From Eubacterium sp. (lineage in GTDB: Bacteria > Bacillota_A > Clostridia > Peptostreptococcales > Anaerovoracaceae): a stretch of 37,768 nt of DNA. Shown here piece after piece: positions 25,318 through 32,961 of this stretch (position 1 is the first letter of the stretch; every line of letters starts with the position of its first letter). Under the pieces are notes generated by a model. The model searched no databases. It worked only from the letters and a program-made list of their open reading frames with translations, and was not told where the DNA came from. The translations under genes were made by a program, and so were the position numbers. Where the stretch lies: the NCBI GenBank assembly GCA_017425345.1, contig JAFOML010000039.1, positions 1-37,768 on the forward strand, given 5' to 3'.

Positions 25318-25805
25318 AGGAACAGTTTCTCGTACATCCGATCCCGCCGACCTGGGACGAGAGCTCCCGGGTTCTGATCCTTGGAAGCTTCCCATCGGTC
25401 AAATCGCGGGAGATGGGATACTTCTACGGACACCCGCAGAACCGGTTCTGGAAAGTGCTCGCGCGGATTTTCGCAGAAGAGGTTCCGATGACGGTTGAGG
25501 AAAGGCGTGCCTTTCTGCTGCGTCATCATCTGGCAGCCTGGGATGTGCTCGCATCCTGCCGCATCACAGGATCGTCGGACAGCAGCATCCGCGATGCGGT
25601 GCCGAACGATATCCTGCCGATCCTGGAGGGGTCACAGATCCGGACGATCTGCTGCAACGGAAAGAAGAGCCATCAGATTTACCGGAAGTACATGGAGCCT
25701 GCCGTAGGGCGTGAGGCAGTCTGCCTGCCCTCGACCAGCCCGGCCAACGCAGCCTGGAGTCTTGAGCGGCTGACTGCGGCGTGGGGCGAGGTAATACGAG
25801 GATAA
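25314..25805 (+). CDS. DNA-deoxyinosine glycosylase (UDG superfamily family 6)
   Basis: A base-excision repair enzyme of the uracil-DNA glycosylase superfamily expected to remove hypoxanthine (from adenine deamination). It has 163 residues, the normal size for the TIGR04274/HDG group. Motifs are RVLILGSFPSVKSREMGYFY followed by HPQNRFWKVLARIF (motif 1 with the base-recognition residues), AAWDVLASC, and PSTSPANAAWSLERL (motif 2 loop). GAGGAGGAATCCGC provides the ribosome-binding site for ATG 25314. It is translationally coupled to the permease gene, with no obvious functional link. A terminator follows immediately. Confidence 0.92.
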   Translation: MKEQFLVHPIPPTWDESSRVLILGSFPSVKSREMGYFYGHPQNRFWKVLARIFAEEVPMTVEERRAFLLRHHLAAWDVLASCRITGSSDSSIRDAVPNDILPILEGSQIRTICCNGKKSHQIYRKYMEPAVGREAVCLPSTSPANAAWSLERLTAAWGEVIRG

Positions 25806-25838
25806 AAAAACCCGGCGATTTCTCGCCGGGATCTTTGT
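25804..25838. terminator. Bidirectional terminator between convergent genes
   Basis: CCCGGCGA-TTTC-TCGCCGGG is a perfect 8-bp stem, flanked by A7 on the left and TCTTTGTTT on the right. It ends the glycosylase transcript and the DUF1015 transcript coming from the other strand. Confidence 0.88.
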
Positions 25839-25845
25839 TTCAGGA

Positions 25846-27153
25846 CTAACCGATATAGCGGCTCTCAATGTAGTAGCGCTTCTCGTTTGCTTCTCCCATG
25901 GAGAAGGTCTTGCGCGGAAGTGCTCCATCTGCAGCGACTGCCGGGAAGAGCATGAACTTGTCCATAGCCGGAAGCAGGAATCCTGCGTTTCCGTCCTTGG
26001 CAGCCAGATCTTCTACAGTAGCGGCGCCGTGGATGTAGTCGATCTCCGCATCCTTGCGTTCCTTGACGATCACGTCCAGCGCGTTCTGCAGAGCGCCGAC
26101 AGCCAGCTTGCTCTTCGGCTTTTCGATGATGATCGTGCAGTGCTCGCCGCCTGCCATGCACGGTACTGCGAAGCAGCCTTCCTGTGCCTTAGCGCCGGCC
26201 TCAGCCAGATGAGCTCCGCCGTTCTGCTCCGCGAGCAGTTCTACGGTCTCCTTGATCAGATCCTTGCCGCTCTGTCCTTTAGATGCGAACAGGACGCGGT
26301 GGATCGGCTCGAACACGATGCCTTCATCATAGATATTCTCGATCTCGCAGAGCGCGTAGCGTGCCGGGTGGTTCTTCTGCTCTTCCGGAGACAAAGTCTT
26401 CTTCAGATTCTCCCAGTTCGTCTTAGCGGTAGCGAGCGAATGGTTGCCGTCTCCCATTGCCTGGAAGATTACGTGGCCTTCGCCGTACTTCTCAACAGCC
26501 TTGTCGAAGAGCGCGGACAGTGCAGCGCGTGCGCCTTCCAGATCCTTCGCTTCGATAAAGTCGCCGCTGACATGACCGCCGTCCAGCATCAGGTCGGTGT
26601 CATAGATCGGTGTCTTCGGCGCGTTGACCAGCGGCTCGATGACGGTGTGATCCGGATCGTCGATGAGGATCAGGATGTGCGGCATCTCGATCGGCGCGCC
26701 TTCTCTGATGCGCAGACGAGGCGGGATACGCTCTACGACTGTTCCTTCTGTCGCGCGGGTCAATGATGTAGATCCTTTATTAAAATCATAGCTCTCAAGA
26801 TCAGTTGCGATGACGAGTCCAAGACGGGTGCGTCCTTCTGCGGTACGCTTGACCAGCATGCAGCCTTCCGGAAGGGTGCGCAGCGTTCCGTCTGCCATAT
26901 ACTGATTCATGGCTGCGCGGATCGCCTTGATCTTATCTGCCTCTCCCGGCTTGTCCAGGAAAATCTCAGGCAGCATCAGGCGGAGTGTAGACGGTGCATC
27001 TCCGACGATCTCTTCTGCCTTTTCCCAGTAGTCCGGCTGCGAAGTGAACTGGTCGCATGCCACTACTGCCCATTTGCTGTAATCGGTCCCCTCTTTCGGA
27101 ACCATGATCTTGGGAATGTGGAATCCAAATGTTCCCCAATCATATAACGCCAT
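25846..27153 (-). CDS. DUF1015 family protein (COG4198)
   Basis: A 435-residue soluble protein of the DUF1015/COG4198 family; the biochemical activity is not established. Family marks are the opening DWGTFGFHIPKIMVPKEG, KWAVVACDQFTSQPDYW, and the highly conserved AMGDGNHSLATAKTNWENLK (~200-220). As I recall, this family often lies beside serA/serC in clostridial genomes, suggesting a link to serine or phosphoserine metabolism; here thrH lies about 1.2 kb away. GGAGG precedes ATG 27153. It has its own promoter (27221-27249) and is monocistronic. Confidence 0.88.
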   Translation of the reverse strand: MALYDWGTFGFHIPKIMVPKEGTDYSKWAVVACDQFTSQPDYWEKAEEIVGDAPSTLRLMLPEIFLDKPGEADKIKAIRAAMNQYMADGTLRTLPEGCMLVKRTAEGRTRLGLVIATDLESYDFNKGSTSLTRATEGTVVERIPPRLRIREGAPIEMPHILILIDDPDHTVIEPLVNAPKTPIYDTDLMLDGGHVSGDFIEAKDLEGARAALSALFDKAVEKYGEGHVIFQAMGDGNHSLATAKTNWENLKKTLSPEEQKNHPARYALCEIENIYDEGIVFEPIHRVLFASKGQSGKDLIKETVELLAEQNGGAHLAEAGAKAQEGCFAVPCMAGGEHCTIIIEKPKSKLAVGALQNALDVIVKERKDAEIDYIHGAATVEDLAAKDGNAGFLLPAMDKFMLFPAVAADGALPRKTFSMGEANEKRYYIESRYIG

Positions 27154-27220
27154 GATGAAACCTCCTGTTTTAAATAAACATTAACTGAAACGATTTATAA
27201 GAGCAAATCGCTCCAAGTAT

Positions 27221-27249
27221 ATTCTAGCACACGGGTTCCAAAGGGTCAA
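27221..27249 (-). promoter_or_regulatory. Promoter of the DUF1015 gene
   Basis: On the minus strand TTGACC (27244-27249) and TAGAAT (27221-27226) are 17 bases apart. The leader of about 60 bases contains a small CGATTT/AAATCG hairpin. Confidence 0.66.
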
Positions 27250-27276
27250 CGAGATTACCCTGCAGACGCTGAAGTG

Positions 27277-27305
27277 TGGACGAATGCGCGGTTTTGTGTT
27301 ATAGT
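27277..27305 (+). promoter_or_regulatory. Putative promoter of the small orphan gene
   Basis: TGGACG (27277-27282) and TATAGT (27300-27305) are separated by 17 bases, leaving a leader of about 80 bases before ATG 27393. Confidence 0.45.
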
Positions 27306-27392
27306 GGGAAACAGAAAAAGGAATGAAAAAGGAAAACAGACCTGTGACGGGCGGTCATGTTCAGTTTTGTTTGTTCTAGGAGAGGAGTAAGC

Positions 27393-27683
27393 ATGAACGT
27401 CAATTGGTTTAAGAATCCTGACCATGTGGTCTATGCAACGGTAGAGCAGTTTGCAGACAACTTCGGAAAAGAGACCGGGATCAGCGATCTCAGAGATAAG
27501 CTTGAGGCTTTTCACCGCGATCCGGAGGCTGTCGAGATGAATCTGAAAGGATTGAAACGCACTTCGCTGAAGGTTTTCATCCCGAACAAGGTGTTCGATG
27601 AGGAGATCGAGATGGGAGACAGCGTCTGGGTCTATATGGGAGAGAACTACGAGGCATACTGCATCTACTGGCCGCAGGAATAG
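27393..27683 (+). CDS. Hypothetical protein (96 aa)
   Basis: I do not recognise this family. The protein is soluble and acidic, with aromatic residues concentrated at both ends (NWFKNPDHVVYA and WVYMGENYEAYCIYWPQE), no signal peptide and no membrane helix. The middle, DLRDKLEAFHRDPEAV, looks helical, and LKRTSLKVFIPNKVFDEEI looks like beta strands. A strong AGGAGAGGAG lies just before ATG 27393; upstream codons in the same frame are not supported. It has its own promoter and terminator. Composition matches the neighbours, so it looks native rather than recently acquired. Confidence 0.75.
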   Translation: MNVNWFKNPDHVVYATVEQFADNFGKETGISDLRDKLEAFHRDPEAVEMNLKGLKRTSLKVFIPNKVFDEEIEMGDSVWVYMGENYEAYCIYWPQE

Positions 27684-27687
27684 AAAA

Positions 27688-27716
27688 TGCGCCCCGCGTG
27701 TGGGGACGCACCTTTT
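27688..27716. terminator. Terminator between the small orphan gene and the convergent flavin reductase gene
   Basis: TGCG-CCCC pairs with GGGG-A-CGCA across a GCGTGT loop, one bulge, followed by CCTTTT. The opposite strand has an ATTTTC tail, so it may work in both directions. Confidence 0.7.
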
Positions 27717-28337
27717 CTAGCGTGGTTTACGGCGCTTTGCGCGGGCTTCCCGTGCAAGGCGCTTTTTCGTTTTCGGCTTCATGACAGACCAGCCGAACCG
27801 TCCCAGCGGACGGCGCTTCAGGCCGAAGTACTCGCCGTGGCTGTAGGCGACCAGAGAGGCTTTGTCCAGGCAGAGTCTTCCGTCCTCGTTGAACAAAGTC
27901 TCGTCCGCATGTACCCGCACGATCTCGGCGATAAACATATCATGCGTAGGATACTCGCGCACCTCTTTCACAACGCATTCGAGATTGACCGGCGATTCGC
28001 AGACGAGCGGCGCGGAGACGATCTCCGCCTCCTGCCTGGTGAATCCGCAGGTCTGGAATTTATCCATATCCCTGCCGGAGCGGACGCCGCAGAAGTCCAC
28101 CTCTTTCGCGATCTGTTCGTTCGTCAGGTTGATGACGAACTCGCCGCTCTCCGAAATGATGTGATGCGAATAGCGGGATTTCCGGACGGAAATATAGGTG
28201 ATCGGGGGATCGGAATTGATGATGCCGGTCCAGGCGATTGTGATCAGATTGTCGTTTCCCTGCGCATCCCGGCAGGAGACCAGAACCGCCGGGGTGGGTG
28301 CGAGCATCGTGCCCGGTTTCATCGAACGTTTCGTCAT
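27717..28337 (-). CDS. Flavin reductase family protein
   Basis: A predicted FMN-binding split-barrel protein, of the family that includes flavin reductases and uncharacterised flavoproteins. It has 206 residues. GTMLAPTPAVLVSCRDAQGN and ITIAWTGIINSDPPITYISV are typical of the FMN-binding barrel, as is ISESGEFVINLTNEQIAKEV followed by FCGVRSGRDMDKF. The last ~20 residues are an extremely basic tail (KPKTKKRLAREARAKRRKPR) that is not part of the barrel. AGGAGGA lies just before ATG 28337; the frame extends upstream, but that part crosses a terminator. Electron donor and acceptor cannot be named. Confidence 0.9.
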   Translation of the reverse strand: MTKRSMKPGTMLAPTPAVLVSCRDAQGNDNLITIAWTGIINSDPPITYISVRKSRYSHHIISESGEFVINLTNEQIAKEVDFCGVRSGRDMDKFQTCGFTRQEAEIVSAPLVCESPVNLECVVKEVREYPTHDMFIAEIVRVHADETLFNEDGRLCLDKASLVAYSHGEYFGLKRRPLGRFGWSVMKPKTKKRLAREARAKRRKPR

Positions 28338-28349
28338 AGTTCCTCCTGG

Positions 28350-28374
28350 AAAAAAGCCTCCGCAGTGCGAAGGC
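28350..28374 (-). terminator. Terminator of thrH, inside the leader of the flavin reductase gene
   Basis: On the minus strand GCCTTCGC-ACT-GCGGAGGC (one G-U pair) is followed by six T residues. Only about 4 bases separate the T-run from the flavin reductase ribosome-binding site. Confidence 0.85.
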
Positions 28375-28389
28375 CATAAGAGACAGTTG

Positions 28390-28989
28390 TTACAGGGCCG
28401 CCTTGATTGCAGCGAGCAGATCGCCGTAATCCTCAAAGGCCGGAATATCCGGGTACTCTGCCTTGATTGCATCCGTCGAGCGGAACAGGAAGCCTGCCTT
28501 ACTCGCCTGGATCATGCCCAGATCATTGTGGCTGTCGCCGAACGCGATCGTATCGTATCCGATGGACTGCAGCGCTCTGACCGTGCTGAGCTTGGACTGC
28601 TCGACGCGCATGGTGAAATCGTTGATCGTGCCATCCTCACCGACGACCAGCGTGTTGCACATCAGAAGAGGCCAGTCCAGCTTGGCGAGCAACGGCGACG
28701 CGAACTGCTCAAACGTATCGCTGAGCACAATCGTTGGGACGATCTGGCGCAGCTCGTTCAGGAACTCTCTGGCTCCCGGAAGCGGATCGATCTTGGAGAT
28801 GGTCTCCTGGATCTCTTTCAGTCCGAGGCCGTGCTGCTTCAGAATGTCCAGTCTCCAGTACATAAGCTTCTCATAATCGGGTTCGTCGCGGGTCGTTCTC
28901 TTCAGCTCGGGAATGCCGGAAACCTTAGAAAATTCAATCCAGATCTCTGGTACGACAACGCCTTCCATATCTAAACAAACGATATTCAT
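28390..28989 (-). CDS. thrH: ThrH-type phosphoserine phosphatase / homoserine phosphotransferase
   Basis: A HAD-superfamily enzyme that in Pseudomonas dephosphorylates phosphoserine and can transfer the phosphate to homoserine. It has 199 residues, close to the ThrH length. It matches the ThrH pattern closely: CLDMEGVVVPEIWIEF with D7 as nucleophile and E9 in place of the usual second Asp, TTRDEPDYEKLM, PLPGAREFL, IVLSDTFEQFASPLL (motif II Ser), and AFGDSHNDLGMIQASKAG (motif IV). It is probably the serine-forming phosphatase of this organism. AAAGGTG precedes ATG 28989. It is divergent from the sirtuin gene with overlapping promoters. Confidence 0.92.
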   Translation of the reverse strand: MNIVCLDMEGVVVPEIWIEFSKVSGIPELKRTTRDEPDYEKLMYWRLDILKQHGLGLKEIQETISKIDPLPGAREFLNELRQIVPTIVLSDTFEQFASPLLAKLDWPLLMCNTLVVGEDGTINDFTMRVEQSKLSTVRALQSIGYDTIAFGDSHNDLGMIQASKAGFLFRSTDAIKAEYPDIPAFEDYGDLLAAIKAAL

Positions 28990-29025
28990 ACCTACTTCAC
29001 CTTTCTGTATATTCTTGTTTCTTTT

Positions 29026-29054
29026 ACTTTAATTGGAGATTCGCATTGTGTCAA
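29026..29054 (-). promoter_or_regulatory. Promoter of thrH (minus strand)
   Basis: On the minus strand a consensus TTGACA (29049-29054) and TAAAGT (29026-29031) are 17 bases apart. The leader is about 30 bases. Confidence 0.62.
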
Positions 29055-29075
29055 CTGTAAAAACAATGGTATACT
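29046..29075 (+). promoter_or_regulatory. Promoter of the sirtuin-surE gene group
   Basis: TTGTGT (29046-29051) and TATACT (29070-29075) are 18 bases apart. The -35 overlaps the -35 of thrH on the other strand. Confidence 0.55.
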
Positions 29076-29098
29076 ACTGGGAAAGAGAGGTGAAAAAT

Positions 29099-29824
29099 AT
29101 GGATAGTAGATTACAGGAGATCATCGAAGAGAGTAATAATATCGTATTTTTTGGTGGCGCAGGCGTTTCGACCGAGAGCGGCATTCCGGACTTCCGGTCC
29201 GCGTCCGGTCTCTATCACGCGCAGGAGGTGTACGGACATTCTCCGGAGACGATGCTGTCACATTCCTTTTACATGCAGCATACCAAGCTGTTCTATCAGT
29301 ACTATAAAGAGAATCTGATCCACACGGAGGCAGAGCCGAATGATGCGCATAAGGCTTTGGCCGCTCTGGAGGCCGAAGGCAAACTGAAGGCGGTCGTGAC
29401 GCAGAACATCGACGGTCTGCACCAGAAGGCCGGGAGCAAAAATGTGTTTGAGCTGCACGGAAGCGTGCTGCGCAATTACTGCGAGCGGTGCGGGGCCCCA
29501 TTCGATCTGGACTATGTGATGGATGAGGAGAACTGCAAGGATGGGATCCCTTACTGCAGCAAGTGCGGCGGCCGTATCAAGCCGGACGTCGTTCTCTACG
29601 AGGAATCCCTGGATAACGACTGCATCACCGGAGCGGTGAACGCGATCATGCAGGCGGACACGCTGATCATCGGCGGCACGTCCCTGGTCGTCTACCCGGC
29701 AGCCGGCCTGATCCAATACTTCCACGGAAAGCACCTGGTGCTGATCAACAAGGATTCGACCTCTTATGACAATCGCGCGGATCTGGTGATCCACGACTCA
29801 ATTGGAAAGGTTATGAAGCTATAA
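29099..29824 (+). CDS. NAD-dependent protein deacylase (sirtuin, Sir2 family)
   Basis: Removes acetyl or related acyl groups from protein lysines using NAD+. It has 241 residues. The NAD-binding motif FFGGAGVSTESGIPDFRS (~17-34), TQNIDGLHQKAG, and catalytic H120 in ELHGS are present. Zinc is bound by C128-x2-C131 and C153-x2-C156. GGTSLVVYPAAGLI is the conserved late NAD-site stretch. I chose ATG 29099, 7 bases after AGAGAGGTG; the frame extends upstream across the promoter. surE starts within its stop codon (TAATG), so the two are coupled. Confidence 0.95.
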   Translation: MDSRLQEIIEESNNIVFFGGAGVSTESGIPDFRSASGLYHAQEVYGHSPETMLSHSFYMQHTKLFYQYYKENLIHTEAEPNDAHKALAALEAEGKLKAVVTQNIDGLHQKAGSKNVFELHGSVLRNYCERCGAPFDLDYVMDEENCKDGIPYCSKCGGRIKPDVVLYEESLDNDCITGAVNAIMQADTLIIGGTSLVVYPAAGLIQYFHGKHLVLINKDSTSYDNRADLVIHDSIGKVMKL

Positions 29825-30582
29825 TGAATATTCTTGTAACAAATGATGACGGATTTGATTCCGCAGGGATCCATGCTCTGGCGGATGCGCTGAGCAGTGT
29901 CGGAAACGTGTATATCAGTGCGCCGGCCACGCAGCAGAGCGGTGCCAGCCAGTCGATCACGATACACGGATCGATCACAGCCGAAAAAAGAGAGTTCACC
30001 GGCGCAGCCGGCGGGCTCGTCGTAAACGGAACCCCGGCAGACTGTATCAAGATGGGATTCCAGGTTTTCGGCGAAGACGGAATTAAATTCGATCTGGTCT
30101 ACAGCGGAATCAATAAGGGAAGCAATCTGGGAAAAGATACGCTCTATTCCGGAACCGTCGGCGCCGCGATCGAAGGCGCGCTGTATAACGTCCGGTCTGT
30201 CGCGGTCTCGCTGGACAGTCATTCCGCTGAGTATTTTGATGTGGCATGTGAGATGGCGGTCGGGGTCGTAGATTTTGTCATGGACAAGCTCACCCCGGAC
30301 ACGCTCCTGAACATCAACGTGCCGTATCTCCCGAAGGAGGAGATCAAGGGCGTCCGCGTGACGAGGCTCGGCGAGCGCTACTATAACGACCTGTTCATCC
30401 CTGACGGAAACGGCGGCTACATGCTGGACGGCACGCCGGTCCTGGTCGAGGACAAGGAGAAGATCTATGATATGACCGCCATTGCAGACGGATATATCTC
30501 TATCACGCCGATGACGTTTGACTACACGCAGGAGTCGATGCTGGAGACGGTTCGGGCGCAGAACTTTGGATTTCGGGGGTAG
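29824..30582 (+). CDS. surE: 5'/3'-nucleotidase SurE
   Basis: A metal-dependent phosphatase acting on nucleoside 5'/3'-monophosphates and short polyphosphate, linked to survival in stationary phase. It has 252 residues, the usual size. NILVTNDDGFDSAGI holds the metal-binding Asp pair, SGASQSITIHGSIT the conserved Ser, and YSGINKGSNLGKDTLYSGTV the diagnostic Asn motif. It overlaps the sirtuin stop by one base and is followed two bases later by the DUF2156 gene, so all three appear to be one operon. Confidence 0.96.
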   Translation: MNILVTNDDGFDSAGIHALADALSSVGNVYISAPATQQSGASQSITIHGSITAEKREFTGAAGGLVVNGTPADCIKMGFQVFGEDGIKFDLVYSGINKGSNLGKDTLYSGTVGAAIEGALYNVRSVAVSLDSHSAEYFDVACEMAVGVVDFVMDKLTPDTLLNINVPYLPKEEIKGVRVTRLGERYYNDLFIPDGNGGYMLDGTPVLVEDKEKIYDMTAIADGYISITPMTFDYTQESMLETVRAQNFGFRG

Positions 30583-30584
30583 CT

Positions 30585-31535
30585 ATGACGGACATTTTTA
30601 AACGTGGATTAGACACCCTGAAGGATCGGGCTCTGCTGGAGGAGTATTTCCACGGATACGATTACCGGGGAGCGGGCTATACGTTTCTTGCGAATTACAT
30701 CTGGAGAAAGAGCTACTGCCCGTGCTGGGAGCGGATCGGTGAGTATCTGCTGCTGGCCGGCATCAACTGTCTGGGCGAGTCCAGGGAGGCCTATCTGGCA
30801 TTTCCGCTGACCAGAAACGGTCAGTATGATGCGGCGAAGGTCCGCGAGGCGATGCTCATCGCGCGCCGGAGATTCCGGGAGCAGGGAATCGAGCTTTCGA
30901 TGGTCGGCATACCCGCGCATCTGCTGCCGGTCATGCGGGAGGCCTTTCCGACGGAAATGGAGTTCGAGCACGGACGGGACTACGACGAGTACGTCTATGA
31001 GAAGGAAAAGCTCATCTACCTGCCCGGACGGGCGCTGCATAAGAAGAAAAATCATCTGAACTATTTCTATCGCACTTACCGGTATGAAGCGCGGCCGCTG
31101 ACCGCTGATCTGCTGCCGGACGTACTCCGGCTGACGGATCAGGTGAAGGAGGAGAGGGCTTTCGATGAAGAGGAGCTTGCAAGCCTGGAAGCGGAGAAGG
31201 ATGCGATCACGGAGATGATGCAGTTCCTGGACGAACCGGATGTATATTCCGTCGGGATCTTTCTTCACGGAAAGCTGGAGGCTTTCGCGATCGGGGAGAA
31301 GCTGAATGAGGATACGGCGGTAGAGCACTTTGAGAAAGGCAACGACGGGATCCGCGGGATCTACCAGGCGGTCTGCAGTGAATTTTGCAGCAGTCTGCCG
31401 GAAGAGATCCGATTTGTGAACCGCGAGGAGGATATGGGGCTCGAAAACCTTCGGCATGCCAAGGAATCCCTGCGTCCGCATCACATGGAGGAGAAATATA
31501 GAGGTTGCTTTTTGAAGGGTGCTATTGTAGAATAA
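30585..31535 (+). CDS. DUF2156 / phosphatidylglycerol lysyltransferase C-terminal domain protein
   Basis: A 316-residue soluble protein with a double GNAT-like fold of the LPG_synthase_C/DUF2156 type. The diagnostic segment is LIYLPGRALHKKKNHLNYFY (~146-165), followed by LTDQVKEERAF and a late EAFAIGEKLNEDTAVEHFEK. It lacks the membrane-spanning flippase half of MprF, as do many clostridial homologues. Aminoacyl- or acyl-transfer is inferred from the family; the substrate is unknown. GGGGG upstream of ATG 30585 gives the ribosome-binding site. It is the third gene of the sirtuin-surE group; its 3' end contains the predicted thlA promoter. Confidence 0.88.
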   Translation: MTDIFKRGLDTLKDRALLEEYFHGYDYRGAGYTFLANYIWRKSYCPCWERIGEYLLLAGINCLGESREAYLAFPLTRNGQYDAAKVREAMLIARRRFREQGIELSMVGIPAHLLPVMREAFPTEMEFEHGRDYDEYVYEKEKLIYLPGRALHKKKNHLNYFYRTYRYEARPLTADLLPDVLRLTDQVKEERAFDEEELASLEAEKDAITEMMQFLDEPDVYSVGIFLHGKLEAFAIGEKLNEDTAVEHFEKGNDGIRGIYQAVCSEFCSSLPEEIRFVNREEDMGLENLRHAKESLRPHHMEEKYRGCFLKGAIVE

Positions 31536-31557
31536 TTGAGAGTGCATTAGTATGCAC
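31525..31557 (+). promoter_or_regulatory. Putative thlA promoter with operator-like palindrome
   Basis: TTGTAG (31525-31530) and TAGTAT (31548-31553) have a 17-base spacer. A perfect inverted repeat GTGCAT-TAGT-ATGCAC (31542-31557) lies across the -10 element, a position where a bound repressor would block transcription. No T-run follows, so it is not a terminator. Confidence 0.42.
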
Positions 31558-31635
31558 AGAAATGAGTAAATTGTTTCTCTGGTCTGGTTCCGCGGGCCGG
31601 GAAATAGGTGTTTTTAACAAGGAGGTACACGCAAA

Positions 31636-32823
31636 ATGAAAGATGTAGTAATAGTCGGTGCTGCCAGAACAGCGATCGGAACCTTTGGTGGATCCCTGAA
31701 GAACGTTCCTGCCAGAAAGCTGGGCGCTATCGTTATCAAGGAAGCCATCGAGAGAGCTGGAATCAAGCCGGAGCAGGTAGAAGAGGTCATCATGGGCGAC
31801 GTTCTGCAGGGTGGACTCGGTCAGAACGTAGCAAGACAGATGTCTCTGGACGCTGGTCTTCCGATTGAAACACCGGCCATGACCATCAATAAGGTTTGCG
31901 GTTCCGGTCTGAGAGCAGTCGAGCTGGCAGCACAGATCATCAAGGCAGGAGACGCTGACATCATCGTAGCAGGTGGTGCAGAGAACATGTCCGCGACTGC
32001 ATATGCTATTCCGTCTGCAAGATGGGGACAGAGAATGTTCGACGGCAAGATGGTTGACATGATGGTTAATGACGGCCTTTGGGACGCATTCAACAACTAC
32101 CACATGGGAATCACCGCTGAGAACGTAGCAGAGAAGTGGGGACTGACCAGAGAACAGCTGGATGAGTTCTCCCTGGCTTCTCAGCAGAAGGCAGAAGCTG
32201 CAATTAAGAGCGGCAGATTTAAGGACGAGATCGTTCCGGTTACCATTCCGCAGAGAAAGGGCGACCCGATCGTATTCGATACAGACGAGCATCCTAAGTT
32301 TGGATCCAGCCTGGAGAAGATGGGCAAGCTGAAGCCGGCATTCAAGAAGGACGGCGGTGTTGTTACAGCTGCTAACGCTTCCGGTATCAATGACTCCGGC
32401 GCTGCTGTAGTCGTTATGTCCGCTGAGAAGGCTGAGGAACTCGGTCTGAAGCCGCTGGCTAAGATCCTGTCCTATGCTTCCGCAGGTGTTGATCCTTCCA
32501 TCATGGGCGTTGGTCCGGTTCCTGCAACCCAGAAGGCTCTGAAGAAGGCTGGTCTGACGATCGACGATATCGATCTGTACGAGGCAAACGAGGCATTTGC
32601 TGCACAGTCTCTGGCAGTAGGCAAGGAGCTCGGACTTGACCCGGCTAAGCTGAACGTCAACGGCGGAGCTATCGCTCTTGGTCACCCGATCGGAGCTTCC
32701 GGCTGCAGAATCCTCATCACTCTGATCTACGAGATGATGAAGAGAGAAGATGTAAAGAAGGGTCTGGCTACCCTGTGCATCGGCGGCGGAATGGGTACTG
32801 CACTCATCGTGGAGAAGTGCTAG
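31636..32823 (+). CDS. thlA: Acetyl-CoA C-acetyltransferase (thiolase)
   Basis: Condenses two acetyl-CoA to acetoacetyl-CoA (or the reverse), the entry to butyrate-type fermentation. It has 395 residues, exactly the usual length. C88 in [11 protein letters not shown] is the acyl-carrying residue; H350 in GHPIGASG and C381 in CIGGGMG complete the active site. [11 protein letters not shown] is also conserved. AAGGAGG lies about 10 bases upstream of ATG 31636. All twelve Arg codons are AGA, unlike its neighbours, as expected for a very highly expressed gene. It is monocistronic, with its own terminator. Confidence 0.97.
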   Translation: MKDVVIVGAARTAIGTFGGSLKNVPARKLGAIVIKEAIERAGIKPEQVEEVIMGDVLQGGLGQNVARQMSLDAGLPIETPAMTINKVCGSGLRAVELAAQIIKAGDADIIVAGGAENMSATAYAIPSARWGQRMFDGKMVDMMVNDGLWDAFNNYHMGITAENVAEKWGLTREQLDEFSLASQQKAEAAIKSGRFKDEIVPVTIPQRKGDPIVFDTDEHPKFGSSLEKMGKLKPAFKKDGGVVTAANASGINDSGAAVVVMSAEKAEELGLKPLAKILSYASAGVDPSIMGVGPVPATQKALKKAGLTIDDIDLYEANEAFAAQSLAVGKELGLDPAKLNVNGGAIALGHPIGASGCRILITLIYEMMKREDVKKGLATLCIGGGMGTALIVEKC

Positions 32824-32868
32824 TCTCTGAAGAAAAATCGACTGCATTTAGCTGAATAAGCTGACAAT

Positions 32869-32907
32869 GGCTGCATGGAGGAATCCTCTGTGCAGCCGTT
32901 TTGTTTT
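32869..32907 (+). terminator. Rho-independent terminator of thlA
   Basis: GGCTGCA pairs with TGCAGCC, with an inner GAGG/CCTC stem, followed by GTTTTGTTTT. It is the only strong hairpin after the thiolase gene. Confidence 0.87.
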
Positions 32908-32961
32908 GTGGTACAATAGGAAAAGAAAGAACGCAAGGGGAGAGATTAAAAGGGGAAAGAA

